This document shows positions 1-10,017 of a DNA stretch of 64,000 nucleotides, piece by piece (within the stretch, counting starts at the first letter, position 1; each line of letters begins with the position of its first letter). Origin of the DNA: SIAJ01 sp963773845 (GTDB lineage: Bacteria > Planctomycetota > Planctomycetia > Gemmatales > Gemmataceae). The stretch is from NCBI GenBank assembly GCA_963773845.1, contig CAVZCU010000008.1:62001-126000 (forward strand), read 5' to 3'. Under the pieces are notes generated by a model that saw only the letters and a program-made list of their open reading frames with translations, was not told the origin of the DNA and did no database searches. Position numbers and translations under genes: made by a program.

Positions 1-818
1 GCGTTACCAGATCACTTCCGAAGAGGAATCGCGTCGGGATGACGGATGATCAGCGACCGAATTGCTTCCCCACGCGGAGAAACTTCCCGAACTTGCCACT
101 TGGTCGCACTAGTGTCGAAATGAAGATTCGGACAGCGTTCGAGCATCGCCTCCAAGTGATCCGGATGCTCCGGGTCGCCGCCCATGTGAGCGCCAATCCA
201 GGTGAACTCCGGGAACATTTCCACCATGCGCAAGAATGGCTCGTACTGCTCCGGCTTGGTGCCGAATTTCGCCGTGTCCTTGTAGGTGTGCGTCCACCAG
301 ACATCCGGATCGCCCACGTGGACCATGGCCAGCCGAATCCCCGCATTCCAGGCCCGGCTTCAGCGCCTTCGATCCGCCACGGAGCATCAACGACCAGCCC
401 CCGCTCGCGGCCTCGCGGCGCCGACCAGAGCTTGACTACCTTGATACCGGCTTCGAGGAACTGTTCGAGGTTGCGATAGGCGGCGTCGTCCGGCTCGTCC
501 GGCTTCTTGTTGATCATGCCGTTGAAGAGCAGGCGGTTGCCGAGCCTGGCCCGCAACGGGGCAATGTCCTGCGGCGGGCACATGCTCACCGACTTGCGAA
601 ATGCCGAACTCGGCCGCCACGTCGAGCATCATCGCCGCCGAATCGCTGGTGCCCTTGTCGCCCCAGCCACCCGCCGGACCGGCGGCCTTGTCCTCGGGCG
701 AAGTCATCGTCACGTGAGCGTGAAAGTCGATGATCGGCGGGCCGGAATAGGTGAAGTGCGACCGCTGACCGTAATCGTGGCCGGTGACGTTGTGTTCAGA
801 TGCGGTCGATTCACTCAT
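1..818 (-). CDS. Amidohydrolase-2 family metal-dependent hydrolase (partial, frame-shifted)
   Basis: The minus strand encodes a TIM-barrel metal-dependent hydrolase of the Amidohydrolase_2 type. From the ATG at 818, residues 31-36 read DFHAHV, the HxH metal site that opens this fold. A later frame contains IGAHMGGDPE, a second conserved His segment, and PNLHFDTSA, the usual late-barrel strand. The substrate cannot be told from sequence; relatives hydrolyse or decarboxylate small carboxylic substrates in the cytoplasm. The reading frame changes near 600 and near 340, so three frames must be joined, and the C-terminus runs off the window start. The indels look like assembly errors because all three pieces are well conserved. 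Its 5' flank (848-893) carries a dispersed palindromic repeat. Confidence 0.75.
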
Positions 819-847
819 TTCCGTGTTTCACTCGCACTCACACACAG

Positions 848-893
848 AATGGATTGCGCTGCAACCCCCGGACAGGAGCCCTGCAATCCATTT
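848..893. repeat. Dispersed palindromic repeat, copy 1 (AATGGATTGC family)
   Basis: A 46-base unit starts AATGGATTGCGCTGCAACCC and ends GCAATCCATT, so its two ends are inverted repeats. A nearly identical unit with one internal base change lies at 21951-21995. The copy here sits upstream of the amidohydrolase gene. No coding function is seen; it is a small dispersed repeat, possibly MITE-like. Confidence 0.8.
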
Positions 894-1015
894 TGGGGCA
901 GTTTGGCCATAACTCATTGTCGCATAAGCGGGTGATTCATTGCGCTGCAGTCATGCAACGAATCCCGACGGGCGTCGTTTCTTTTCACGGCCCACCCGAA
1001 CCTGGCTTCGGCGGT

Positions 1016-1897
1016 TCAGCTCGCCTCCTGGGTGATCGCCCCGTACGCATCCGTCCGCCGATCGCGGAAGAACGGCCAATTACGGCGAACATCGGTCATC
1101 CGCTCGCGGGAGCACGGGACAATTAATAGCTCCTCGTCCGTGTGCGATCCACGCGCCATCACGACGCCAAACGGATCGGCGACAAACGATGCCCCCCAGA
1201 ATTCCAGCCCCTCTCCAGTTGGAGAGGGCTCGAAGCCAACTCGATTCACGGCGGCGACATAAAGTCCGTTCGCAATGGCATGGCTGCGCTGGATCGTCTC
1301 CCAGGCGTCGTGTTGTTGCTTGCCGAACTCGGCCTTTTCGCGCGGATGCCAGCCGATGGCCGTTGGATAGACGAGCACTTCGGCGCCCTTGAGAGCCGTG
1401 AGCCGAGCGCCTTCCGGGAACCACTGATCCCAGCAGACGAGCGTGCCGACTTTGCCGAACCGCGTGTCGAAGACTTTGAAGCCGAGATCGCCGGGCCGGA
1501 AGTAATACTTCTCGAAGAACAAGCGGATCGTGCGGGATGTGCATCTTGCGATAGATGCCGAGCATCGATCCATCGGCATCGAACACGACGGCCGTGTTGT
1601 GGCACAGGCCGACCATCTTCTGCTCGAACAGCGAGGCGACCACGACGACGCCCGCTTGCTTGGCGGCCTTCGATAAGGATCTCCGTTCGCGGACCGGGAA
1701 TCGGCTCGGCGAGATCAAACAGCTTCAGGTCGTGCGTGTTGCAGAAGTAGTGCGAAAGAAACAGCTCAGGCAGAACGACGATCTGCGCCCCGCGTTTGGC
1801 GGCCGCGTGAATCTGCGCGACGGCCTTCTCCATGTTCGGCAGCGGCCTCGGTCGCACATTGCATTTGCACCAGACCCAGCACGAACTCGTTCGCCAT
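1016..1897 (-). CDS. aguB: N-carbamoylputrescine amidase (carbon-nitrogen hydrolase), frame-shifted
   Basis: This nitrilase-superfamily enzyme would hydrolyse N-carbamoylputrescine to putrescine, CO2 and ammonia in the arginine/agmatine route to polyamines. All three catalytic residues are visible in the joined frames: Glu in VVLPELF, Lys in IYRKMHIP and Cys in TLVCWDQWFPEGAR. The last motif plus the following YPTAIGWHP stretch is typical of AguB rather than other nitrilases. The start is taken as ATG at 1897 (MANEFVLGLVQM), which restores the conserved first strand. Frame changes are needed near 1855, 1690 and 1550. The total length, about 293 residues, fits the family. It is divergent from the cytochrome gene at 2159 across a repeat-filled spacer. 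Confidence 0.85.
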
Positions 1898-1987
1898 TCG
1901 CTTCTCCGCGGTTGCCAAGCTTCTTACGGATTATAGGGAGTGATCTCTCGCGGAACGCGCAGCGAAACGGTAAGATGCGGCTTCAGT

Positions 1988-2136
1988 AGGTCCGCCGAGC
2001 CGAGGCGGACCGGGCGGCTCCCACGAGACGCCCGCAACTCCATACGGGGTGCCGCCGGGTCCGCCTCGGCTCGGCGGACCTACTTCCTTCAGACGGGGCG
2101 CCGCCGGGTCCGCCTCGGCTCGGCGGACCTACTTCC
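1988..2136. repeat. Three GTCCGCC palindromic units (one inverted, two direct, period 49)
   Basis: The divergent spacer between aguB and the cytochrome gene holds three copies of the palindrome GTCCGCC-N7-GGCGGAC: at 1990-2010 in one orientation and at 2059-2079 and 2109-2128 in the other. The last two lie in direct repeats (2044-2087 and 2093-2136) that differ at one base. Related units occur at 6870-6890, 6936-6958 and 9969-9991. This is a REP-like family; the copies could form cruciforms or mRNA hairpins. Confidence 0.85.
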
Positions 2137-2158
2137 CAAAGGTCGCGGAGATCGGCAC

Positions 2159-5100
2159 ATGCGACTTGTGCCCCTGATTCTACTGTTCATCACATTGCCT
2201 CTTCATGCCGACGACCTCGGCCTCAAGGTCCCGCCCGGCTTTCGCGTGACGCTCTGGGCCGATCACACGTTGGCGAACGACATCTTCACGATGGCCCTGG
2301 ACGACAAGGGTCGCGTCGTCGTCTCCGGTCCTGGCTATATCCGTCGATTGGAAGATACGAATGGCGACGGCAAGGCGGACAAGGCGACCGATATCGCGGA
2401 GACGAAGACGGGGGCGATGGGGTTGCTATTCAATTTTGAAACCGAGATCTCTCCCGCCGATTTCTACGCGGTCGCGGACGGTAGAATCCGGCGTTTCTCC
2501 GCAATGCACGATCCCAAGCGTTGCTCGAATATGATTCGGGACTCCTCGATACTATTCCTTTCGCGGAACATGGAGGGCACTCCATCAAAACTGGTCCGGA
2601 TGGCCTGCCTTATGCAATTGCCGGAAACGAAAGCAGAATCGGGCAACTGAGTCATCGAAAAGCCCGCTGATACCGACGCCGATCGCAGGCGGGATCATCC
2701 GATTTTCGGACTGGCGACACGCCCAGCCTAAAGTCATCGCCCACGGCTTTCGCAATCCGTACGACTTCGACTTCACGCCGTACGGCGACATCATTACTTA
2801 CGACAGCGACACCGAGCGCGATGACGGCCTGCCGTGGTATTCGCCGACGCGGGTTTATCATGTGATGCCCGGCGCTCATCACGGCTGGCGGTTGCCCGGT
2901 TGGATGCGCTCGCTGGCCCGGCCGGATTACTACCCGGACACGGTCGAAATGCTTGCCGACATGGGCCGCGGGTCGCCGACCGGCGTCTGCTGTTATCGCC
3001 ACACGCAATTCCCGCCCCATTACCGCGGCGGCGTGTTCCTGTGCGACTGGACCTTCGGCAAGATCTATTACCTGCCGCTCATTCCCGAAGGGAGCAGCTA
3101 CAAGAACGGTCAAACCCGAAGTCTTCCTCGAACCGACCGGCACGAACGGGTTCGCTCCAACGGCGATCCGCGTGGCCCCGGACGGTTCGCTCTTGGTCAG
3201 CATCGGCGGCCGCGGCACGCGCGGGGCGGTGTATCGCATTGAGTATCTCGTGGACGGCAAGCATTCGGCCCTTCCGAGGGCACGGCAGAAAAGCGATGTA
3301 CTTCGGGTACTCGATGCGCCGCAGCCGCTGGAAGCATGGTCGATGGCGAAGTGGATGCCGCTGGCGAAGAAACTGGACGAGAATGACTTTCAGTCAATTG
3401 CCATCGACGATGCGCGAGACGGACGTTCGACGGCTGCGCGCACATCGACATTCTGGAGATCGCATCCAGGTACCTGGTCATTTAGCTACATTGATGCCGT
3501 TCGGCAGAGTAAGTCGGCGATGGTTCGGGCTCGTGTGGCCCGTTCGTCTGCGCTCGGATGGCGGAGAGAAAACCATTTCGTGGCTGTGGCAACTTGCGGG
3601 AGACGAATCGCCCCGCGTACGAGTGGACGCCCTGTTAAGTCTCAAGAGTCAGATTCCGCTTCGAAAATCGCTGACGGTCGATGCCGACATACTGATCGAA
3701 AACCTCGGACATCCCGATCACCGGGTACGGCTGGCGGCAACGTGGGTCTTGGCGTTGCTTCCCGAGGAACAGCAGGACTCAATTGAACGTCGAATACTAC
3801 CGAAGCGTTCGCCCCGGCTGGTCACATCCTTGCTCGTTGCCCACAATTCTCCGGACCGAACCGGCAAGAAGCACGTTGGCGATTACTTGCACGATGCACT
3901 TGAAGCGATGGAACGGGCCGAATCGCCAGCCGATCGCCTTGACGCAATGCGGGCCATCATGCTCTCACTGGGCGACTGGAATCTCGCGGCACCCAAGCTA
4001 GAACTGTTTCAGCGCCTATAGCATCGGCTATCCGAACAAAAAGGAGGCCGCCTACATTCGCCTGGAGTCACACGCCATCGTCGACAGCATTTTCGCGCAT
4101 TTCCCATCAAAGGATTCGCGTGAGAACATCGAAGCCAGCCGGCTTCTGGCTATGCTTGAAACTGATCGGCCGGAGGCGACGAAGAAAGTCCTCGCGCAGA
4201 TCACGGACGGCTCGCATCCGACGCGCGATTTCCATTACCTCACCGTTCTCGCTCGGCTGACCGCGAAGTGGCAAGCCGATCAGACAGCCGCGATCGCTAA
4301 TGCGCTGGTCGCTCTGGACAAGAAACTCGCGGAGCGGAACGTGCAGGTCAAGCAGAACTGGCCGGCCCGGTTTTCGGAGTTGGTCGGCGAATTGATCCGC
4401 CAGTCGCCGGAACTCCAGTCGCTGTTTGCCACTCATCCCGACCTGGTGCGGCCGGGCAATGTGTTGATTGCCGACAAACTGACTGGCGAGAATCGCAAGC
4501 GGGCGGCGAGGCGGTTCCTCGCTGCCGTGCGCGATAATACGGAGCTTCCGCTGTCGGCCGAAATGATCGACTTGCTCGCCGGGCTGCCCGCTGAAGAGGT
4601 TCGCCCCGTGTTTCGCGCTCGCTGGTCCGATCACGCGATCCGCGAACGGCTCGTCAAGCATTTGGCTGAAAAGCCGAGCCCGGCGGATCGGTCGAAGTTC
4701 TTGGAAGCGCTCGAAATCGCGGATCGCGAAACGGTGAACGTGGCGCTGGCGGCGCTGGAGAAGTTGCCACGCGATCAGTCGCCGGAGCACCTGGTGCCGG
4801 TGCTCGCACGGCTGCGGCAGTCGTTCTCCGAGCCGAAGGAAACCAAGGTTCGCAAGCGGCTCATTGACCTGATCAACCGGCAAGCGGGACAAGGCTTCGA
4901 ATTCATCGAGAACAAGACGGACGCCAGTTCGCTCGCCGCCGAGTACCGCCCAGTCTTTGCATGGTTTGAGAAAACTCATCCCGCCGAGGCGAAGAAACTG
5001 ACGACGGCCGGCGAGGACGAGGAGGCCATTCGCAAATTGCTGCCAGGCGTGAAGTGGGATGCGGGCGACATCGAACGCGGCCGCAAGGTTTACGTTGATC

Positions 5101-5461
5101 GCGGCTGCCAGACATGCCACGGCGGCACCACGCGGATTGGCCCCGATCTCGCCGGCGTGAATAAGCGCCTTCTCGCGATGACCTGTTGACATCGATTGTG
5201 AACCCAAGCCGGGATGTCGCCCCGGCCTATCGCGTGAGCAACATTGACACGAAGGACGGCAAGCGGATCAGCGGCATCGTGGTCTACGAATCGACCGAGG
5301 CGTTGATCGTGCAGACGGGAGCAGCGGAGACGAAGCGCATCGCCGGGGCGGACATCGAAAGCCGATTGCCGAGCCGCAAGTCGCTCATGCCCGATGGGCT
5401 GCTGAAGGGGATGAAGAGGGAGGATCTCGCGGATCTGTTTGCATATCTCACGAAGCCGTAG
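2159..5461 (+). CDS. PVC-type membrane-bound cytochrome dehydrogenase with HEAT-like middle and c-heme (frame-shifted)
   Basis: A long secreted protein of the planctomycete/verrucomicrobial PVC heme-binding family. The start at ATG 2159 gives a signal peptide (MRLVPLILLFITLPLHA) followed by the beta-propeller dehydrogenase opening (GLKVPPGFRVTLWA). Later segments include GFRNPYDFDF and PGAHHGWR, typical propeller strands, then a helical repeat region (about 3590-4900). A CQTCH heme motif lies near 5107-5121 with a C-terminal SRDVAPAYRVS...MPDGLL...LFAYL heme-domain tail. It probably oxidises a sugar-like substrate in the periplasm and passes electrons to the heme. At least six frame changes (near 2450-2700, 3110, 3285, 3420, 4015 and 5180) break it. 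The stop codon lies inside the 46-bp palindrome at 5459. Either assembly indels or a decaying gene; homology runs to the end. Confidence 0.8.
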
Positions 5462-5504
5462 GATAGGCCTCCGGCCTGTCCGGACAGGCCGGAGGCCTAT
5501 CCTA
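5459..5504. terminator. Perfect 46-bp palindrome at the cytochrome stop codon
   Basis: Positions 5459-5504 are a perfect 23+23 palindrome with no loop, beginning TAGGATAGGCCTCCGGCC. It includes the TAG stop of the upstream gene and ends 15 bases before the glycosyltransferase start. It lacks a T-run, so it is a hairpin terminator candidate without a classical tail, or an inserted palindromic repeat. A related GGCCTCC-type inverted repeat is at 48251-48296. Confidence 0.75.
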
Positions 5505-5518
5505 CGATTGTCTCTGAC

Positions 5519-6483
5519 TTGAATCCGCCGCATTCCACTGCTGCCGTCATTGTCAACTACCGCACAGCGGGGCTGGTCGTTGATTGCCTGCGGAGCCTGG
5601 TTGGCGAAGTGGAACGCGAGCCGGCGTTGCGCGTCGTCGTTGTCGACAATGCGAGTCGGCGACGATTCGGTTGCGGTGATCTCGAAGGCGATTGCCGACA
5701 ACGGTTGGAGCTGGGCGACGATATTGCCGCTCGATGTCAACGGCGGGTTCTCGTTTGGCAACAATGCCGCGATACGCCAGTTGCTCTCCGAAGCCAATCC
5801 CCCTGGCTACATCTGGCTGTTGAACCCGGATACGCTCGTGCGGCCGGGGGCGGCGACGGCGCTCATCGATTTCCTTGAAAAGCACCCGGATGCGGGCATC
5901 GCGGGCGGGCGGCTGGAGTTTCCGAATGGCGAGCCGCAGACGGCGGCGTTCCGATTTCCATCGCTGATGGGAGAGATAGAAGACACGATACGCATTGGGC
6001 CGGTGTGCCGGGCGCTCGAGCGGTTTCGCGTGCCGATCGTGCCGCGAACCGTGAACCACCGGTGCGACTGGGTGAACGGGGCGAGCATGATGATTCGCCG
6101 TGAGGTGTTCGAGAACGTTGGACTGATGGACGATCAATTCTTTCTTTATTTTGAAGAGACTGATTTCTGCCGGCGGGTGAAGGAAGCGGGATACTCGATC
6201 TGGCATGTCCCAGCGAGCCGGGTGGTGCATCTGGAAGGGCAGAGCACCGGCGTCACCGGGGCACATCTGGCACTCGAAGCCGCGGCCGCAGTATTGGTTT
6301 GATTCACGAGCGCGCTACTATCGCAAGCACCATCCGGGGGCGTATGCGTTCTTGGTGGATTTGGTTTGGATTGTTTGTTTTGGTCAATGGCGAGTGCAGC
6401 GCGCTACGCCGCAAGCGGGATACGGACCCGCCGGGGTTGTGGCGGATTTCGCGCGGCATGCGATTCGACGCTGGCTGGGTTAG
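5519..6483 (+). CDS. Family 2 glycosyltransferase, rhamnosyltransferase-like (frame-shifted)
   Basis: A GT2 (GT-A fold) enzyme that transfers a sugar from a nucleotide donor, probably to cell-surface glycan. The opening AAVIVNYRT and VVVVDNAS are the classic first strands of the rhamnosyltransferase-like subgroup. WLLNPDT supplies the metal-binding DxD-like site, VNGASMMIRREVF the acceptor-side motif, and FLYFEETDFCRRVKEAGY the conserved ED-x-D/RR region. The start is TTG at 5519, the only start that keeps the first strand. Frame changes occur near 5660 and near 6290. The stop (TAG 6481-6483) lies inside the left arm of the inverted repeat 6479-6569, so the last residues (WLG) are repeat-encoded. 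Confidence 0.85.
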
Positions 6484-6569
6484 AGCGGATTTCTCACCAC
6501 AGAGTCACAGAGAGCACAGAGAAGATCAAATGAAATTGCTTTCCTCAGTGGTGAGGAATCCGCTCTAAC
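6479..6569. repeat. MITE-like inverted repeat supplying stops to two converging genes
   Basis: Two 22-base arms (6479-6500 and 6548-6569) are inverted copies with one mismatch, starting GTTAGAGCGGATT. The interior begins CACCACAGAGTCACAGAGAG, resembling the ACCACAAAGGCACAAAG ends of the elements at 20315 and 63039. The TAG stops of the upstream glycosyltransferase and the downstream minus-strand gene lie at symmetric places in the two arms, both preceded by codons for LG. Confidence 0.75.
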
Positions 6570-6852
6570 CCAGCGATCGGGCGATTGCCTCCTGGTCGCG
6601 TTGCGTCGCCTCGTCGGCGTTGCCCCAGATGATGATGTGGATGGCTCCCGGCTGGCGGCGAAGGGTGAGCATGCCGTGGCCGAGGGTGACGCGCAATTCT
6701 TTCCAGCCCGGTTCGGGTTCTTCGTCGGGAAATGCGGGCATGTTGTCGATCATGCGCATTTGCACCGTGTGGCCGGCCGTGGTCAGACGTTCGCGGATGA
6801 CGGGCCACTGTGGTCCCGGTTCGGCAAATGTGACTACGCGTTCCATGCCCAT
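6565..6852 (-). CDS. Conserved hypothetical protein, 95 residues
   Basis: An intact small soluble protein (MGMERVVTFAEPGPQW...), start ATG at 6852 or the in-frame ATG at 6846. It has no signal peptide or membrane segment and shows alternating strand and helix patterns (LRVTLGHGMLTLRRQPGAIHIIIWG). I do not recognise a family. Its end is encoded by the right arm of the inverted repeat 6479-6569. Coding potential is supported by continuous sensible composition and by its position between two well-defined genes. It converges with the glycosyltransferase upstream, and the Mrp gene follows on the same strand after a repeat-filled gap. Confidence 0.6.
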   Translation of the reverse strand: MGMERVVTFAEPGPQWPVIRERLTTAGHTVQMRMIDNMPAFPDEEPEPGWKELRVTLGHGMLTLRRQPGAIHIIIWGNADEATQRDQEAIARSLG

Positions 6853-6865
6853 TCGGCAATCCTCA

Positions 6866-6960
6866 GTTGGTCCGCCGAGCCGAGGCGGACCGGGCTGGAC
6901 CCGGTTGAATGGGAAGCGTCGCGCGGGTGCCAGGTGGTCCCGCTCGGCTCGCGGGACCTA
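6866..6960. repeat. Composite GTCCGCC/GTCCCGC palindromic repeat
   Basis: GTCCGCC-N7-GGCGGAC at 6870-6890 is followed by a variant GGTCCCGC-N7-GCGGGACC at 6936-6958. The layout (unit, about 45-base spacer, opposite-facing unit) copies the arrangement at 1988-2080. The TAG stop of the mrp gene (6958-6960) lies in the end of the second unit. Confidence 0.8.
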
Positions 6961-7769
6961 CAGTTGCACTTCCGGCAACGCTTCCTTGCCCGCTTTGGCG
7001 GCGGCATCCATGACGGCGGTTGCCATCGTGAGGTAATCTTTGGCGATCGGCGCATCGGCGAATTTGCTGACGATCGGCTCGCCGGCGTCGCCGCACTCGG
7101 CGACGCGGGGATCGATCGCGAGATTGCCGAGGAAGCGAACGCCGGACTCGGCCGCGAGCTTCAGCCCGCCGCCGTGGCGGAAGATCTCGTAACGCTTGCC
7201 ATCGTCGCCGACGAAATAGCTCATGTTCTCGATGACGCCGAGCACCGGCGTCTTGAGCTGGCGGAACATGTTCAAGCGCCTTCACCGCGTCGATCAGGCT
7301 CACGTCTTGCGGGGTGGTGACGATGATCGCGCCGGTGAGCGGGGCAGTCTGGCAGAGCGTCAGTTGCGCGTCGCCGGTGCCGGGCGGCAGGTCGATGATG
7401 AGGTAATCGAGTTCGCCCCAGTTGATCTGCGTCAGGAACGTGGCGACCCATTTGGCGACCATCGGCCCGCGTAGCAGAACCCCCTTGCCGGCGTCAGGGC
7501 AGGAAGCCGAGCGACATCAGCTTGAGGCCGTATTTTTCGACCGGGAAGTTGGCCGTTTGCGGGTCGACGTGGCCGAGGCCCATCATCATCGGGATGCTCG
7601 GGCCATAAATGTCGGCGTCCATGAGACCGACGCGCTGGCCGTGCATGTGCAATGCGAGCGCGAGGTTGGCGGAGACAGTCGACTTGCCGACGCCGCCCTT
7701 GCCGCTGGCGACGGCGATGATGTGGCGGACGCCTTCAAGGGCAGGGATACTCGCGGGACCGGGTTGCAT
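6958..7769 (-). CDS. apbC: Mrp/ApbC-type P-loop ATPase, Fe-S cluster carrier (frame-shifted)
   Basis: A cytoplasmic P-loop ATPase that binds and hands over iron-sulfur clusters. Residues 22-30 carry the deviant Walker A SGKGGVGKS, followed by LMDADIYGPSIP (switch/Asp motif), DYLIIDLPPGTGD and LGVIENMSYF, all diagnostic of the Mrp/NBP35 family. The start is ATG at 7769, preceded by TTGAGGAATTC, a ribosome-binding site that overlaps the TGA stop of the upstream DUF971 gene. The usual N-terminal MIP18-like domain is missing, as in short Mrp forms. Frame changes are needed near 7495 and near 7270. Same transcription unit as the DUF971 gene and the hydroxy-acid oxidase. Confidence 0.88.
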
Positions 7770-7776
7770 GAATTCC

Positions 7777-8104
7777 TCAAGTTCGCGGTTGGCTGAGATG
7801 GCGAAGCAATTCGAGCGTGAAGATGCCGGTGTCGTGGCCGTCGTTCCAGGTGATCTGATAGGCGTAGTGGCCACGCGGCGACATCTTCGCGGGCTGCGGA
7901 GTGCCGGCGGCGACTTCGCGTTCGCTGAGCAACTTGAACGGATCGGCCGGCTTCTGCCGCTCTTCGTTGCACGATGCGCACGGGCAATTCTTGCGGAGCG
8001 TCTGCCAGGCGAACGAATGTCTTGGCGCCATCGGTCCAATCGATGGCGAGGCCATCGCCTTCGCGGCGCAGGGAAGTCGGTTTCAGTTCGGTTGCGGCGG
8101 ACAT
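7777..8104 (-). CDS. DUF971 (gamma-butyrobetaine hydroxylase N-terminal-like) protein, frame-shifted
   Basis: A small protein with the zinc-binding DUF971 fold that precedes gamma-butyrobetaine hydroxylases and is often found next to Mrp. The N-terminus LRREGDGLAIDWTDGAK is the first beta-hairpin, LRKNCPCASCNEE carries the cysteine cluster, and ITWNDGHDTGIFTLELLRHL is the signature C-terminal motif. One frame change near 7990 joins the two halves. The start at ATG 8104 lies 9 bases after the stop of the oxidase gene, and the end is 7 bases before mrp, so the three genes form an operon. A role in Fe-S protein maturation is inferred from the pairing with Mrp; no reaction is known from the sequence. 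Confidence 0.82.
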
Positions 8105-8113
8105 GCGATTATC

Positions 8114-9191
8114 TTACGCGACCAGGTCGCGGGTGACATGGGCGATCGACGGGCAGCCGCAGAGGGCGAGGGCGTTGTCGAGTTCGTCGCTAAGGAGAGA
8201 CAGCACATGCTGTCACGCCGGCTTCGCCGCCGACGGCCAGGCCCCAGAGGATTGGCCGGCCGATTTGCACGGCATTCGCGCCGAGGGCAAGCGCTTTGAC
8301 GATATCGATCCCTTTGCGAATGCCCCCGTCGATGATGACACGGGATTGCGGCCGGCGACGGCGGCCGCGACTTCGGGCAAGGCTCGAATCGTCGGCAGAA
8401 CGGTATCGAGTTGCCGGCCGCCGTGGTTGGAGACGACGATGCCCGCGGCGCCGTGGTCGATCGCCTTGACGGCATCGTCGCCACGCAGGATCCCCTTGAC
8501 GACGATCGGCAACTTCGTGATCGAGCGCAGCCATTCGACGTCGGCCCAGGACAGGTCGGGATCGAACAGGTACCGCGTGTAAAGGGCGGGCCCGCTATCG
8601 TTCCATCGGAGTTCATGCAGCCGTGCCCGGCCGATTCGAGGTTCTTGACCGAATAGCCTTCGGGCAGCGCGAAGTGATTGCGAATGTCGGCCTCGCGGCG
8701 GCCCATGACCGGCACATCGGCAGTCATCTCGATCGCATGGTAGCCGGCGGCTTCGGCCCGTTCGACCAGCGAGCGAGTGACGCCCCGATCCTTGAACACA
8801 TAGAGTTGAAACCATTTCGGGCCCGTCGCTCGCGGCGGCAATTTCTTCGAGCGAGCAGGTGGCGACGGTGCTGGCGACATAAATGGCGCCCGCGGCCGCG
8901 CAAGCCCGGGCGGTTGCGAGTTCGCCTTCCGGGTGGGCGAGTTTCTGAAAGCGCCATCGGCGCCACGAGGATCGGGCTCGCAATCGTTTGGCCAAGCAGA
9001 GTGATCTCCTGGTTTCGTCCGGAAACGGGGACCAGCACTCGCGGCCGCAGGCGGAGCGTGTCGTAGGCTTCGCGGTTCTCGCGAAGAGTGATCTCGGCAC
9101 CGGCGCCCGCGGCGAAGTATTCGTAGGTCGTTCGTTGCAGCAGGTCGCGGGCCTGGCGTTCGTAATCGATGAGGCTGAGTGGCTCGTTCAT
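8114..9191 (-). CDS. FMN-dependent alpha-hydroxy-acid oxidase/dehydrogenase (frame-shifted)
   Basis: A TIM-barrel flavoenzyme of the lactate/glycolate oxidase family that oxidises an L-2-hydroxy acid to the 2-oxo acid. Residues 1-30 give the N-terminal helix and YEYFAAGAG (FMN-side Tyr). TIASPILVAPMAL, LPIVVKGIL (catalytic Lys) and IVVSNHGGRQLD (catalytic His and Arg) follow. VIIDGGIRKGIDIVKALALGA and VQIGRP hold the FMN phosphate. Frame changes are needed near 8950, 8850, 8590, 8370 and 8200. The start is ATG 9191 and the end TAA at 8114. It heads an operon with the DUF971 and mrp genes. Lactate or glycolate are likely substrates, but specificity cannot be read here. Confidence 0.82.
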
Positions 9192-9255
9192 GGTCGCGAA
9201 AAGGAGAAGGGCCGCCGAATCGGTCGGCGGCCCTCGAAATGTGTGAAGACGTTGC

Positions 9256-9656
9256 TCATTCCTTCGGGCGATGCTTGCTGTGGCAACCGCCGCACGACTG
9301 GCCGAACGGTGCCGAGCGCCTTGGTCAGGCGCCGAGGCGTCTTTCTTGCCGACGGCGCTATCGACAGCCTTCACGTTGGTGAGATACTTCGTGGTTTGTT
9401 CTTTCCAGCTTTTCGGATCACCGATGGGCGGCTTGTTTTTGCCGATGTCGTTCGCGGCGGTAAGCCAACTCTTGGAGGACTTGGCGGCGTCGTCCCAGTT
9501 GCCTTTTTTGGCCGCGGTTGCAATCTGCTTACGGGCCTTGTTCTGGCACTTCATGCAGTCTTCGATGTTCATCGACTCGGCGGCAACGGCGTTGCCCAGA
9601 TAGGCAATGACCGCGGCCATGATGGCCACTGCAAACACCTTCACACTGAACCGCAT
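9256..9656 (-). CDS. Small periplasmic cytochrome c (c'/c-556-like), frame-shifted
   Basis: A secreted, mostly helical protein. The N-terminus MRFSVKVFAVAIMAAVIAYLG is a signal peptide, followed by repeated Lys/Ala-rich helices (QIATAAKKGNWDDAAKSS). After frame changes near 9320 and 9295 the C-terminus reads SCGGCHSKHRPKE, a CxxCH heme site placed at the very end as in cytochrome c' and c-556 four-helix bundles. The total of about 132 residues fits that group. Electron transfer in the periplasm is the expected role. It lies 64 bases upstream of the hydroxy-acid oxidase on the same strand, so the two could be cotranscribed. Confidence 0.72.
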
Positions 9657-10017
9657 CTTCCTGCTCCTTGTGAGGAGATCACAACTCGATTAACCGCCGG
9701 GAAACGCTCCGGGCGGGCACATGCCATAGACGGCGCGACTGCACTCCCACAATTCGGGATTTGAAGACGTGTGGGCGAACCGGGCGGGCAGCAGTTCCGT
9801 TGCGAAGTCCGCGAGCGACGAATCCGGAGGGATGTTACCCCCAGAGGCCGTTCAAGTCAACGATGGACCGGTATTTTCGCCCGACGATCCGGCTTGACTG
9901 AATCGCCCAACGTTGGCATGTTCCCGAGCCGCCCGAGGTAAGTGCCGCGAGCCGAGCAGCACCAGTTTGGTCCGCCTCGGCTCGGCGGAGCTACTGGCGT
10001 CTGAAGGAGTCGGACGA
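9657..10017. other. Divergent intergenic region with one GTCCGCC-type repeat
   Basis: This 361-base spacer separates the cytochrome (minus) from the glycosyltransferase (plus), so it should hold both promoters. I see no convincing -35/-10 pair. A palindromic GTCCGCC unit with a degenerate partner fills 9937-9994. GAAGGAG at 10002-10008 is the ribosome-binding site of the gene at 10018. No other structure was found. Confidence 0.6.

Noticed and set aside
4107..5207. Long minus-strand open frame opposite the PVC cytochrome
   Set aside because: It is the shadow of the strongly coding plus strand; composition is Arg/Gln/His-heavy and no motif is present.
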